Source: an uncultured Sphingomonadaceae bacterium
Lineage (GTDB): Bacteria; Pseudomonadota; Alphaproteobacteria; Sphingomonadales; Sphingomonadaceae
Reading direction: 5' to 3'
Assembly: GCA_947495985.1 (NCBI GenBank)
Contig: CANMBD010000003.1
Coordinates: forward strand, 1-64,000
Length of the DNA stretch: 64,000 nucleotides
Below are positions 44,884-54,470 of the stretch, one piece after another. Within the stretch, counting starts at the first letter, position 1. Each line of letters starts with the position of its first letter. The position numbers and the translations under genes were made by a program. The notes below the pieces were generated by a model. That model made no database searches, was not told where the DNA came from, and saw only the letters and a program-made list of their open reading frames with translations.

Positions 44884-46524
44884 TCAAATTTTCGACTTTG
44901 CCCATTTTCTCCATGCCACAACATCATAACCGAAATGCATGCCGCTGATTGCGGTTAGCGTACCGATCACTTGTGATCTGAGCCATGGGGGATCATGTGC
45001 AAAGTCCAGTCTTGCCAACAACGCCTCTATTGTTTCTCGATCATTCTGCCCGGAAGCTGCGACAGCTCTTAGTGCGCTCAGCTCTATCTCGAAATACTTT
45101 TCATAGCTGTTCGGCGGAGAGGTCCAGGGGTCAGTCAGATATGAAATCGGTACATTTGCATGACCGGCTCTCTCCATACCCGACAAAAGGATTGCACGCG
45201 TAATATCTTTAGCTCTGAGCTCCATATTGCCGCCGAATGCGCGTACCGTCACAGCCGGTATTTCTACTTTCAAGCGCTCGGCAAAAAACCCGGAAGGCGC
45301 GCCATTGGCGGAAGCTTGAACTATAAGTTCGCGAATGTCACTTCTGCCCGTATCGATATAGGTAGACGGGTTGGACAACAGCGCATCAATTTTTTGGCCT
45401 GCAGCCTCCCAATCCATTGCGGTCGTTCTCGCCGGGAGTTGCGAGGTGACTTCGGGCGGTTTGTCGCCCAGGGGAATGACATGCTCACGAGGACCCCAGA
45501 CAATGCCTCGTCCATCATCTCCTGCTCCGGCGACATAGACTCCTCCTGCAATTGCCTGAATGGATACAGGGCGACCGTTTTCAAGATCGCCATGACGCGT
45601 CCAACTATCACCGTTTTGACTCGACCATAATCGTCCATCATTGGAAACGACCCAGAGTTGATCACCGTCACTGGTCAGGTCAACGAATGGCCCCTTAAAG
45701 CCAACGCGGACAGATATTCTCCCGTCAAAGCGCCAGATTTCCCTCTCACGGCCACGTCCGACGATTCCAAAGAGTCCCTCACTGTGAACCGTCAGGCCGT
45801 TAAAATAACGATTAAGCGGCCAGCTGCTGACGGTCTGGAAACCAGAGCCAGTCCACCTGACAAGACGTTTGACCTTGGTGTCTTTCAGCGAAGCATAAGT
45901 TTCGCCATTAAATAGGAGCATCTCCTTGACCCGGCTGACATGCGTGGACGGCGTCGGGTGGATGTAAAATTCTTCCCAGCTGCGACCTGCATCCCTTGAT
46001 AGCTGTAGGCCAGCGTTGCGCGTTCCCGTAACTGCCAGCAATCCATCGTTCCATTCCAGCAACTGGCTGGTGTGATAAATAGGTGAATTGGGAATGGTCA
46101 AAGGGCTCCAAGTTACACCATCGGTGACCTCAACAACGCCTTCACCGGCAGATTGCAATGCATCTTCGAACGGCCAGTAAAGTAGACCCTTATAGACCAG
46201 CGGATGCCCAGCATCCTGACTGTACAAATGCCGCTCATATCTCGTTTTGCGCGTGTCGGGATCGAAACTCCAGATATCGGCCGAATTGTGATTGCGACCC
46301 TTGACCGAGTTAGCGAACCATAATTTGCCCCGATATCCGATCAGCCTAGATGCAACTGGCCAGGGACCAACTTGCGCGATGATATCCAACTGTAATTTCT
46401 TTGTTTCTTGCCCCGCACTTTCCGACGAAGAATTGGCAACAGAATCGCGTGTAAAATAGAAAGTCATGATGACGGCGAGACACGCAACCAAAGCTAACGT
46501 CATACCATTGCGGGAAATTTGCAT
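44884..46524 (-). CDS. Exported beta-propeller-like (BNR/sialidase-type repeat) protein
   Basis: 546 residues. An N-terminal signal or anchor (MTLALVACLAVIMTFYF) is followed by repeated blade-like segments over about 50-340 with Asp-box-like turns (SRDAGRSWEEF, SSQNGDSWTRH, VTDGVTWSPL). The C-terminal 180 residues are helical and HEAT-like (RTTAMDWEAAGQKIDALL to the end). No catalytic sialidase residues stand out. It probably binds a ligand outside the cytoplasmic membrane. It is monocistronic and of unknown function. Confidence 0.7.
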   Translation of the reverse strand: MQISRNGMTLALVACLAVIMTFYFTRDSVANSSSESAGQETKKLQLDIIAQVGPWPVASRLIGYRGKLWFANSVKGRNHNSADIWSFDPDTRKTRYERHLYSQDAGHPLVYKGLLYWPFEDALQSAGEGVVEVTDGVTWSPLTIPNSPIYHTSQLLEWNDGLLAVTGTRNAGLQLSRDAGRSWEEFYIHPTPSTHVSRVKEMLLFNGETYASLKDTKVKRLVRWTGSGFQTVSSWPLNRYFNGLTVHSEGLFGIVGRGREREIWRFDGRISVRVGFKGPFVDLTSDGDQLWVVSNDGRLWSSQNGDSWTRHGDLENGRPVSIQAIAGGVYVAGAGDDGRGIVWGPREHVIPLGDKPPEVTSQLPARTTAMDWEAAGQKIDALLSNPSTYIDTGRSDIRELIVQASANGAPSGFFAERLKVEIPAVTVRAFGGNMELRAKDITRAILLSGMERAGHANVPISYLTDPWTSPPNSYEKYFEIELSALRAVAASGQNDRETIEALLARLDFAHDPPWLRSQVIGTLTAISGMHFGYDVVAWRKWAKSKI

Positions 46525-46608
46525 ATTTCGGGTCTACGAACCATTGGCCCAATTGCAATGCATTTTCTATATGCTTTGAGCGTCATTTGATGCCATAGCG
46601 TGGTGGCA

Positions 46609-46627
46609 ACCCTTCATTCGAAAGGGT
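46609..46627. promoter_or_regulatory. Inverted repeat before the glp operon
   Basis: ACCCTT and AAGGGT form a 6-bp dyad around CATTCGA, 27 nt before the leader ORF. It could be an operator of the glycerol operon. No T-run follows, so it is not a terminator. Confidence 0.4.
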
Positions 46628-46653
46628 GCTACATGTTATCATAGGGAGAAAAG

Positions 46654-46731
46654 ATGCTCAGAATCGCGGCCTATCTGGCGAAGTCCAAAATAGGCCAACC
46701 ATCTGACGCGTGCATTGGGAATGCCTCATGA
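46654..46731 (+). CDS. 25-codon leader ORF translationally coupled to glpS
   Basis: ATG at 46654 has a strong GGGAGA Shine-Dalgarno six bases before it. The 25-residue peptide starts MLRIAAYLAKSK and ends in CIGNAS. Its TGA (46729-46731) overlaps the ATG of glpS (46728) as ATGA, the usual form of translational coupling. It is too short for most gene finders. It may serve to control glpS translation rather than make a functional peptide. Evidence is the ribosome binding site and overlap only. Confidence 0.5.
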   Translation: MLRIAAYLAKSKIGQPSDACIGNAS

Positions 46732-47825
46732 GTTTGCGACTTCATGGGGTCTCCAAAATATCCAATGGTGAAACGCATATCTATCCCACCGATCTGGAAT
46801 TGCAGAAAGGAACGATGAACGTTTTGCTCGGACCAACATCGTCCGGCAAAACATCCTTGATGCGTCTCATGGCTGGGCTCGACAAGCCAGATACCGGCAA
46901 AGTCTTCTGGGAAAGTGAGGATGTGACGAAAAAGCGCGTGCAGGATCGCGATATTGCGATGGTGTACCAGCAATTCGTCAATTACCCCTCGATGACGGTC
47001 TATGACAATATTGCATCGCCGCTGAAGCTGCAGAAGAAGTCTGCGGCGGAAATCGATGCAAAAGTGCAGGAAATGGCTGAACTGCTTAAACTGACTTCTA
47101 TTCTTGATAGCAAACCCAATGAAATATCGGGCGGACAACAACAGCGGTGCGCGATGGCGCGCGCATTGGCGAAAGATGTTGGTCTGGTCCTGATGGACGA
47201 ACCGCTTGCAAATCTGGACTATAAATTGCGGGAAGAGCTGCGCCTCGAAATCCCGCGGCTGTTCGAGGCGTCCGGGAGCATTTTTGTCTACGCAACGACG
47301 GAGCCGGAAGAGGCGCTTTTGCTTGGCGGAAACACCGCGACCCTTTGGAACGGCCGGGTGACACAATATGGGAAGGCTATGGACGTCTATCGCAATCCCG
47401 TGGATGAAACGACCGCTCGCGTTTACTCCGACCCGCCGATGAATTTTGTGTCGGTCCAGAAGGATGGAGCAGTTGTTCATTTTCCAGATGGGCAATCGAC
47501 AAAGCTGAACGATGAATTGGCTCGCTTGCCCAATGGTGAATATCGAGCCGGGTTCCGTGCTCATCATCTTGAAATGAGCGATGGCCAGTCTGATGCCATT
47601 GAATTTGCGGCGAAATTGATCGTTACAGAACTTACCGGGTCAGACACATATATTCACGTCAATGCAATGGATGAAAGATGGATCGGCCTGATCCCTGGGC
47701 TTCACACTTTTGAAGTTGGGGAAGTGCTGAAAATTTCCCTAAACCCTAAAAATATCTTCTTTTTTGATAAGGATGAACAGCTGGTTGCGTCACCAAATCA
47801 TGAACCTGAAAAGTCGGGAGTATAG
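46728..47825 (+). CDS. glpS: Glycerol ABC transporter ATP-binding protein
   Basis: 365 residues of the MalK/UgpC type. Walker A is GPTSSGKT (35-42), signature ISGGQQQRCAMARAL (about 134-148) and Walker B LVLMDEPLANLD. The H-loop region reads FVYATTEPEEAL, with Thr in place of the usual His. A C-terminal regulatory TOBE-like domain follows (about 240-365). The gene order ATPase, ATPase, permease, permease, DUF2160, binding protein is that of the rhizobial glpSTPQUV glycerol importer, which identifies the system. Confidence 0.9.
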   Translation: MSLRLHGVSKISNGETHIYPTDLELQKGTMNVLLGPTSSGKTSLMRLMAGLDKPDTGKVFWESEDVTKKRVQDRDIAMVYQQFVNYPSMTVYDNIASPLKLQKKSAAEIDAKVQEMAELLKLTSILDSKPNEISGGQQQRCAMARALAKDVGLVLMDEPLANLDYKLREELRLEIPRLFEASGSIFVYATTEPEEALLLGGNTATLWNGRVTQYGKAMDVYRNPVDETTARVYSDPPMNFVSVQKDGAVVHFPDGQSTKLNDELARLPNGEYRAGFRAHHLEMSDGQSDAIEFAAKLIVTELTGSDTYIHVNAMDERWIGLIPGLHTFEVGEVLKISLNPKNIFFFDKDEQLVASPNHEPEKSGV

Positions 47826-47827
47826 GT

Positions 47828-48928
47828 TTGGCATCCATCGCTCTCGAAAATCTGGCGCATAGCTATCTCCCCAATCCGGGTGGGGATAATGATTTCGCTC
47901 TGAAGCAAGTAAATCATGTCTGGGAGGACGGGCGAGCCTATGCGCTATTGGGGCCCAGCGGGTGCGGCAAGACAACATTACTCAATATAATTTCCGGCTT
48001 GCTGACACCAACCAGCGGGCGCATTTTGTTTGGCGATAAAGATGTTACGGCATCATCGACAGCCGAACGCAATATTGCGCAGGTTTTCCAGTTTCCGGTT
48101 GTCTATGACACAATGACTGTTGGGCAAAATTTGGCATTCCCACTGCGCAATCGGGGCATGGAGGCCGACTATGTCACTGAGCGTGTGCAACGCATCGCTC
48201 AGATGATCGGCCTGGAAGCGGATCTTCAAAAAAAAGCGCGAGGCCTGACGTCTGACCTGAAACAGAAAATCTCGCTAGGACGCGGTATGGTTCGGGACGA
48301 CGTTAACGCGATCCTTTTTGATGAACCTTTGACGGTCATCGATCCCCATTTGAAATGGGAATTGCGGACTCAACTCAAGTCGTTGCACCAGGAATTTGGA
48401 CATACAATGATTTATGTGACCCATGATCAAACGGAAGCCCTGACCTTCGCAGAAAAAGTCGTGGTGATGCATGAGGGCCGAGTAGTGCAAATCGGTACCC
48501 CGAAAGAGCTTTTCGAAACACCGGCGCATGTCTTTGTGGGTTATTTTATTGGTTCTCCTGGAATGAACTTCATTCCTGTCTCTGTCACAGGAAACAAAGC
48601 GCATATAAATGGCAATACGATCCATCTCCATCATGATTATGGCAACCCGCAGGGTAACATTCTTTTGGGTATACGGCCTGAATTCGTTCGGCTGAGCAAA
48701 AGCGACGGATTGCCGGTTCAAATCAACCGTATTCAGGATGTCGGTAGACATAAGTTCATCAATGCAACATTGTTTGATACAGAAATCAACATCTCTGCTG
48801 ACGAGGGTTTTGAAATTGAATCGGACATGGTCAAGATAACGTTTGATCCGGCCAACATGGGCATATTCTGCAATGATTGGCGCTTGAATGGTAAAGCGAT
48901 TGATCACGGTAACGGGGGAACGGTTTAG
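47828..48928 (+). CDS. glpT: Glycerol ABC transporter ATP-binding protein
   Basis: 366 residues. Walker A GPSGCGKTT (about 41-49), Walker B AILFDEPLTVIDPH and H-loop YVTHDQTEA are canonical. The signature is replaced by LTSDLKQKISLGRG, lacking SGGQ. A TOBE-like C-terminal part ends the protein. With GlpS it makes an asymmetric nucleotide-binding dimer. TTG start with GGGAG upstream, 2 nt after glpS; its TAG overlaps the GTG of glpP by one base. This GlpT is an ABC ATPase, not the glycerol-3-phosphate antiporter of the same name. Confidence 0.9.
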   Translation: MASIALENLAHSYLPNPGGDNDFALKQVNHVWEDGRAYALLGPSGCGKTTLLNIISGLLTPTSGRILFGDKDVTASSTAERNIAQVFQFPVVYDTMTVGQNLAFPLRNRGMEADYVTERVQRIAQMIGLEADLQKKARGLTSDLKQKISLGRGMVRDDVNAILFDEPLTVIDPHLKWELRTQLKSLHQEFGHTMIYVTHDQTEALTFAEKVVVMHEGRVVQIGTPKELFETPAHVFVGYFIGSPGMNFIPVSVTGNKAHINGNTIHLHHDYGNPQGNILLGIRPEFVRLSKSDGLPVQINRIQDVGRHKFINATLFDTEINISADEGFEIESDMVKITFDPANMGIFCNDWRLNGKAIDHGNGGTV

Positions 48929-49803
48929 TGGAAAAGACCGTTAATCAACGTGCTTGGCTTCTGGTGCTGCCGGTATTGGTCCTTGTCGCATTTTCATCAA
49001 TCATCCCGATGATGACGGTGGTCAATTATTCTTTCCAGGATAGTTTTGGAGAGAATATATTTTTCTGGGTCGGACTGGAATGGTATCAGGAACTGCTCCG
49101 ATCGGAACGGTTGTGGGATGCTTTGGGCCGGCAACTACTCTTCTCTTTCATCATTCTCATGATCGAAATTCCTCTGGGCATCCTGGTGGCGCTCAGTATG
49201 CCGAAAAAGGGAATTTCAGCCTCGATTTGCCTGGTTCTCATGTCTTTGCCATTGCTAATCCCTTACAATGTTGTCGGAACGATCTGGCAGGTATTCGGGC
49301 GCGCAGATATCGGACTGCTCGGCCGCATCTTGTCTGATTTGGGTATCTCCTACAATTATTCCCAGAACGCTTTTGACGCTTGGGTCACTGTGATAATTAT
49401 GGACGTCTGGCACTGGACGTCATTGGTTGCACTTCTCGCCTATGCAGGGCTTCGATCTATCCCGAAGCCTTATTATCAGGCGGCGATGATCGATCAGGCA
49501 AGCCGGTGGAGCGTTTTTCGATATATTGAACTGCCGAAAATGCGGGGCGTTTTGATGATCGCGATCTTGCTGCGCTTCATGGACAGCTTCATGATTTATA
49601 CAGAGCCATTTGTTCTGACCGGCGGTGGACCTGGAAATGCTACGACATTCTTGTCGATAGATTTGGTGAAAATGGCACTTGGACAATTTGATCTGGGTCC
49701 CGCAGCCGCCTTCTCGCTCATGTATTTTCTGGTCATTCTGCTGATTTCCTATGTGTTCTACACCGTCATGATAACCATCGATAAAGATGAGGCGAAGCAA
49801 TGA
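48928..49803 (+). CDS. glpP: Glycerol ABC transporter permease
   Basis: 291 residues with six TM segments typical of MalF-type permeases. The EAA loop lies at about 187-207 (YYQAAMIDQASRWSVFRYIELPKM), with the conserved A-x2-D-A/Q-G/S pattern. GTG start overlaps the glpT stop by one base, and its end overlaps glpQ by 4 nt (ATGA). It forms the membrane channel with GlpQ. Confidence 0.9.
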   Translation: MEKTVNQRAWLLVLPVLVLVAFSSIIPMMTVVNYSFQDSFGENIFFWVGLEWYQELLRSERLWDALGRQLLFSFIILMIEIPLGILVALSMPKKGISASICLVLMSLPLLIPYNVVGTIWQVFGRADIGLLGRILSDLGISYNYSQNAFDAWVTVIIMDVWHWTSLVALLAYAGLRSIPKPYYQAAMIDQASRWSVFRYIELPKMRGVLMIAILLRFMDSFMIYTEPFVLTGGGPGNATTFLSIDLVKMALGQFDLGPAAAFSLMYFLVILLISYVFYTVMITIDKDEAKQ

Positions 49804-50651
49804 GCGAGAACCGGCTTCCGAACAAAAAGCGCGGCTCAACATCGATGCCAAGAGCGCGAATAGGGGCTCTCGTGATGACCCTATATTTGGTTTTCCTGCT
49901 GGTCCCGATCTATTGGTTGATCATCATGAGTTTCAAATCAAACTCTGAAATATTGAGCGCGTTCACGCTTTTTCCCGATAATTTCACGCTGAAAAATTAC
50001 AGCACCATCCTCACTGATCCGTCTTGGTATATGGGCTATGTGAACAGCTTCATTTATGTTTCGCTCAATACGGTAATTTCTCTTCTGGTTGCATTGCCAG
50101 CGGCTTATGCCTTTAGTCGCTACCGATTTTTCGGCGACAATCATCTGTTTTTCTGGCTCCTCACAAATCGCATGGCACCGCCAGCCGTTTTTGCTTTGCC
50201 CTTCTTTCAACTCTATTCCAGCGTGTCTTTGTTCGATACTCATATTGCCGTTGCCTTGGCCCATTGCCTGTTCAACGTTCCGCTCGCCGTTTGGATATTG
50301 GAAGGCTTTATGCGCGGCGTTCCAAGAGAGATCGACGAAACTGCCTTCATCGATGGATATGGATTTACAAGATTCTTCACCAAAATCTTTATTCCCATGA
50401 TCGCGCCCGGAATTGGTGTCACCGCCTTCTTCTGTTTCATGTTCAGCTGGGTCGAACTTTTGTTGAGCCGTACGCTCACGAGCGTAGACGCCAAGCCTAT
50501 CACTGCGATCATGACCCGGACTGTTTCTGCATCCGGTCTTGATTGGGGCGTGCTTGCCGCTGCAGGTGTTCTGACCATTATCCCCGGTGCGATCGTAATT
50601 TATTTTGTCCGCAATCACATCGCCAAGGGTTTCGCTTTAGGCCGTGTCTAG
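49800..50651 (+). CDS. glpQ: Glycerol ABC transporter permease
   Basis: 283 residues, six TM segments of the MalG type. The EAA loop is in VPREIDETAFIDGYGFTRFFTKIFIPMIAPG (about 178-208). The N-terminal tail (NRLPNKKRGSTSMPRARIG) is cytoplasmic and basic. ATGA overlap with glpP couples translation. A 28-nt gap follows before the DUF2160 gene. Confidence 0.9.
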   Translation: MSENRLPNKKRGSTSMPRARIGALVMTLYLVFLLVPIYWLIIMSFKSNSEILSAFTLFPDNFTLKNYSTILTDPSWYMGYVNSFIYVSLNTVISLLVALPAAYAFSRYRFFGDNHLFFWLLTNRMAPPAVFALPFFQLYSSVSLFDTHIAVALAHCLFNVPLAVWILEGFMRGVPREIDETAFIDGYGFTRFFTKIFIPMIAPGIGVTAFFCFMFSWVELLLSRTLTSVDAKPITAIMTRTVSASGLDWGVLAAAGVLTIIPGAIVIYFVRNHIAKGFALGRV

Positions 50652-50679
50652 ATAAGCTCGATATGGGAGAGATGTTTTA

Positions 50680-50952
50680 ATGGAATGGATGGCCTGGACG
50701 TTACCAACAGCCATATTCTTTCTGTCCATTGGCGCTTTGCTGATTGGCATGGGATTATTGCACATGAAATATCCCAGTACGCCCAGAGTCGGTGTACTCG
50801 GAATAGAAACAATGCGCGGTGACAGGCTATTCATCTCCCTCTTGAGCTCTGCGTTCATCAATCTTGCTTGGATTGGCTTGCTCGACGCGCCGCAATATGG
50901 TGCACTGATCATTTGCGGCCTATTTGCAATATTCGTATTTCGCTGGGTATAA
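50680..50952 (+). CDS. glpU: DUF2160 small membrane protein of the glycerol transporter
   Basis: 90 residues, three hydrophobic segments (about 5-27, 45-63 and 68-88). The segment MKYPSTPRVGVLGIETMRGDRLF between the first two is the family hallmark. DUF2160 proteins sit between permease and binding-protein genes in glpSTPQUV operons. Their function is unknown; a stabilising subunit is plausible. GGGAGA lies upstream of the ATG. Confidence 0.88.
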   Translation: MEWMAWTLPTAIFFLSIGALLIGMGLLHMKYPSTPRVGVLGIETMRGDRLFISLLSSAFINLAWIGLLDAPQYGALIICGLFAIFVFRWV

Positions 50953-50977
50953 AAACAATAAAGATCGGATCAATGAA

Positions 50978-52729
50978 ATGAAAAAATTTCGAACAGCAGC
51001 AATCCTTTGCATGAGCCTGACTGCGTTGTCCTGCTCAGATTCGACGGAGACGGATAGTGACGCGCGGAATGATATAGATATATCCGATCCGGCAGGCGCA
51101 GCGAGCAAATTTCTGGATGAAGAAATTGGCGGACTTTCCAGTCTCAGCCGAGAAGAGCAAGAAGCCGAATTGGCCTGGTTCACAGAGGCAGCAAAGCCAT
51201 ATAGGGGCATGGAAATTTCGGTGGTGTCGGAAACAATTGCTACCCATGAGTATGAATCCAAAGTTCTGGCACCTGCCTTTACAGCCATTACAGGAATCAG
51301 GGTCACGCATGACCTTATCGGTGAAGGTGACGTGGTTGAGAAACTGCAAACGCAGATGCAGTCGAACGAGAATATCTACGACGCTTATGTCAATGACTCA
51401 GACCTGATTGGAACGCATTGGCGTTATCAACAGGTTCGCAATCTTACGGATTGGATGGCCGGCGAGGGCAGTGATGTCACCAGTCCGGGATTGGATCTTG
51501 CCGATTTCATCGGAACCGACTTCACAACTGGCCCAGACAAAAAACTATATCAATTGCCCGACCAGCAATTCGCAAATCTATACTGGTTCCGGTATGACTG
51601 GTTCACCGATCCAAAGATCAAAGCCGAGTTCAAAGAACAATATGGATACGACTTAGGTGTGCCCGTCAACTGGTCGGCCTATGAAGATATTGCTGAATTC
51701 TTCACTGGCCGAGAGATTGACGGAAAAAAAGTCTATGGCAACATGGACTACGGCAAGAAAGACCCGTCATTGGGATGGCGCTTCACCGATGCCTGGATGT
51801 CGATGGCCGGCATGGGATCGGTCGGGGAACCCAATGGACTGCCGGTTGATGAATGGGGCATAAGAGTAAACGACAAGTCACAACCGGTCGGGTCTTGTGT
51901 TGCGCGGGGCGGGGCCACCAATTCGCCGGCTGCGGTCTATGCTGTGGCCAAATATTCCAAATGGCTTTCCGATTACGCACCGCCATCAGCAGCTGGCATG
52001 ACATTTTCAGAGGCTGGGCCGGTGCCGTCACAAGGTGCCATTGCGCAGCAAATGTTTTGGTACACCACGTTCACCGCCAATATGGTCGGTGAGGAGGCAT
52101 CTGCGGTCCTCTACGAAGACGGAACACCGCGATGGCGCATGGCGCCCAGTCCCCACGGCGCTTATTGGGAAGACGGTATGAAAGTGGGTTATCAGGATGC
52201 CGGTGCCTGGACGCTCATGAAGTCCACACCAACCAAACGGGCCAAAGCCGCATGGCTTTATGCGCAGTTCGTGACTTCGAAAACTGTGGACGTCAAAAAA
52301 GCCCATGTCGGACTGACATTCATCCGAGAATCGACGATTCAACATGACAGCTTTACCGAACGTGCCCCAAAACTGGGCGGACTGGTGGAATTTTATCGCT
52401 CGCCGGCACGCACGCAATGGTCACCGACCGGGACCAATGTGCCTGACTATCCTCGCTTGGCGCAGCTTTGGTGGCAAAATATAGGTGATGCGTCCTCAGG
52501 CACCAAAACTCCTCAAGCAGCCCTCAACGCCCTATGCGAACAGCAAGAACGTGTCCTCAGCCGACTTGAGCGATCTGGATTGCAAGGCGATCTCGGTCCC
52601 AGACTGAATGACGAGCGAGCCGAGGCTTATTGGTTAAGTCAACCAGGATCACCCAAAGCGAAACTGGCCAACGAAAAGCCCAAGCCGGTTACAATCGAAT
52701 ATGACAAGCTAATCGCTGCCTGGCAGTAG
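50978..52729 (+). CDS. glpV: Glycerol ABC transporter substrate-binding lipoprotein
   Basis: 583 residues. A lipoprotein signal ends in LTALSC (Cys near residue 18), then a low-complexity acidic linker and a large extracellular-solute-binding domain (from about 65: MEISVVSETIATHEYESKVLAPAFTAITGI). The Trp/Tyr-rich binding surface (NLYWFRYDWF, QMFWYTTF) fits a small polyol. Rhizobial GlpV is a soluble periplasmic protein; here it appears lipid-anchored. ATG at 50978 is chosen because the signal peptide begins there. Confidence 0.88.
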   Translation: MKKFRTAAILCMSLTALSCSDSTETDSDARNDIDISDPAGAASKFLDEEIGGLSSLSREEQEAELAWFTEAAKPYRGMEISVVSETIATHEYESKVLAPAFTAITGIRVTHDLIGEGDVVEKLQTQMQSNENIYDAYVNDSDLIGTHWRYQQVRNLTDWMAGEGSDVTSPGLDLADFIGTDFTTGPDKKLYQLPDQQFANLYWFRYDWFTDPKIKAEFKEQYGYDLGVPVNWSAYEDIAEFFTGREIDGKKVYGNMDYGKKDPSLGWRFTDAWMSMAGMGSVGEPNGLPVDEWGIRVNDKSQPVGSCVARGGATNSPAAVYAVAKYSKWLSDYAPPSAAGMTFSEAGPVPSQGAIAQQMFWYTTFTANMVGEEASAVLYEDGTPRWRMAPSPHGAYWEDGMKVGYQDAGAWTLMKSTPTKRAKAAWLYAQFVTSKTVDVKKAHVGLTFIRESTIQHDSFTERAPKLGGLVEFYRSPARTQWSPTGTNVPDYPRLAQLWWQNIGDASSGTKTPQAALNALCEQQERVLSRLERSGLQGDLGPRLNDERAEAYWLSQPGSPKAKLANEKPKPVTIEYDKLIAAWQ

Positions 52730-53339
52730 GTCGCTTCATCTTTAAACTTATCACATCGGACAATATCCGAACCCGACAGAGTATCTTCTGCTGATTTACG
52801 CATCTCGATGAAGGATCAAAATCATCGCATGAGGCGGCCGCTTGCTTGACAAAGAAAGTGAAATTGATTGCCTGGAACATAAATAGACGTTGTAAATGAC
52901 AATGTGCCGTCAATCGTTTTCATAACTTGTAGCGTCAGCTTTGGGCGCAAAAGCGGTCGGATAAATATCTGTATTTAGTCAGAGTTTCGCTTCGTTGGAG
53001 GTTGCTAGGATATCAACTCTTGGGCGGTTGAAGGTTCATAATATGCCAATTCGACATAGACAGTATCGAGTCGGGTCACATGCAGCAGCAACGGGAATCA
53101 GTTCGCGAATTCTTGCTGCTTGGTGAACAAAAAGCGGCAGTTAATTTGTGGTTCACGCAATGGTTCAGCCTGCCGTCATCAACATGAAAATCTCATGAAA
53201 CCAGAGTGAAGGTGCACTTAAAAGCTGCCTTCTCCCGTTTACACCGCTGCCACTTTTCGGAGATCAGAGGGCGGGGCAGTTACTATGTGGAGATCACAAT
53301 AGGATCAAAGCAGATTGCATGAGTGAAAGGGTTTTTATC
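52730..53339 (+). other. Intergenic region after glpV
   Basis: 610 bases with no gene I can support. It must contain the promoter of the seven-gene unit that follows. I see no clear terminator hairpin, RNA gene or repeat. Short open frames here have no ribosome binding site and no coding-like composition. Confidence 0.5.
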
Positions 53340-54470
53340 ATGAGTTTCAAGATGATGGAGAGTATGAATTTCAAGGCTGCCAAGCGGGCTTTTGTTACAA
53401 GGAATGTTCGGATCAGCGATGCCAAAGGCTATCGCAGCGACCTTAAACCACGAAATGGAGATCTTTGCGTTGCTCGGGTGAGCAGGATTGGGCATCATCA
53501 GCGCATAGAGCAGCCAGATGGCCGGCGTGCGCGGATGTTCCCAGGTGACATGATCATTGTCGCATATTCAAACCGTTATGCGACGGATCAATTTGAGGGC
53601 CGTGTGCCAGACAGCGTCGAACCTTGTTCTCTGGTGGCTGCCGGTGGCATAGCCGCCAGTTTGATTTCACGGCACAGCAGCACTAAGAAACCAACTGCTA
53701 TCGAACCGCTTGGAATTTTGTGCCGGGCCGATGGCAGTGCCATGAACGTGATGGACTATGCGCTTGAACAGGCCGCTGTTGGGCGCGCGGTTCGCCCGCA
53801 TATGGCACTTGTGGTTGGATCCGGCATGAACGCCGGCAAGACTACCACCGTGGCAGCTATTATCAGGGCAGCAAAACAGGCTGGTCTTAAAGTTGGCGCG
53901 ATCAAGATAACCGGCACAGGCGCTGGTGGTGATCTTTGGTTTTACAAGGACTCCGGTGCCAAGGTTACGATCGATTTCACCGATGCAGGCTATGCCGCAA
54001 CGGTTGGTCTTACTCTGGCTCAGCTCGAAACGATCGCACAAAAGCTCTATGCGGAGGCCAGCAAAACCTGCGATATCATCATCGCAGAAATTGCTGACGG
54101 ATTGTTCCAGACAGAAACTGATCTGTTGATGAAGTCACCGCGATTCCAAGCGATGGTTGACAGTGTGTTGTTCGCCAGCGGTGATCCCATGGGTGCACTG
54201 GCCGGTGTTCGGCACCTTCGGGCACTGGGTTTGATACCCAGCGCCGTATCGGGTGCTCTGACCGCCTCTGATCTTGCCGCGAAAGAAGCAGCGAAAGCCA
54301 CCGGCTTGCCGGCGCTGACGCTGGCCGAGTTCGCGCAAAATGAGCGGGTGCTGAGCACAATCATGAAACCCGCCCGAACCGCGAAAACGCCGGTTCCCGT
54401 GGAAACGGTCGAAGGCTTTGGACTTGCAAGGGAATATTCCGATGACAGCCGGTTTACCGCAGCTAGTTAA
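53340..54470 (+). CDS. P-loop NTPase domain protein (DUF1611/BioD-CobB-like)
   Basis: 376 residues. The N-terminal 150 residues are beta-rich with GDLCVARVSRIGHHQRIE. From about 153 a P-loop domain follows: VVGSGMNAGKTTT (159-169), GLKVGAIKITGTGAGGDLW, then VTIDFTDAGYAATVGL and DIIIAEIADGLFQTETDLLM. The Walker A with Lys-Thr-Thr and the KxTG element resemble dethiobiotin synthetase, CobB and DUF1611 proteins, which activate carboxylates or amides with ATP. The biochemical role is unknown. ATG 53340 has AAAGGG upstream. The ABC gene starts within its last 29 bases. Confidence 0.72.
   Translation: MSFKMMESMNFKAAKRAFVTRNVRISDAKGYRSDLKPRNGDLCVARVSRIGHHQRIEQPDGRRARMFPGDMIIVAYSNRYATDQFEGRVPDSVEPCSLVAAGGIAASLISRHSSTKKPTAIEPLGILCRADGSAMNVMDYALEQAAVGRAVRPHMALVVGSGMNAGKTTTVAAIIRAAKQAGLKVGAIKITGTGAGGDLWFYKDSGAKVTIDFTDAGYAATVGLTLAQLETIAQKLYAEASKTCDIIIAEIADGLFQTETDLLMKSPRFQAMVDSVLFASGDPMGALAGVRHLRALGLIPSAVSGALTASDLAAKEAAKATGLPALTLAEFAQNERVLSTIMKPARTAKTPVPVETVEGFGLAREYSDDSRFTAAS

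Noticed and set aside
46671..47567. 298-codon minus-strand frame
   Set aside because: It is antisense to glpS, whose Walker motifs are clear, and its product is His/Arg-rich with no family features.
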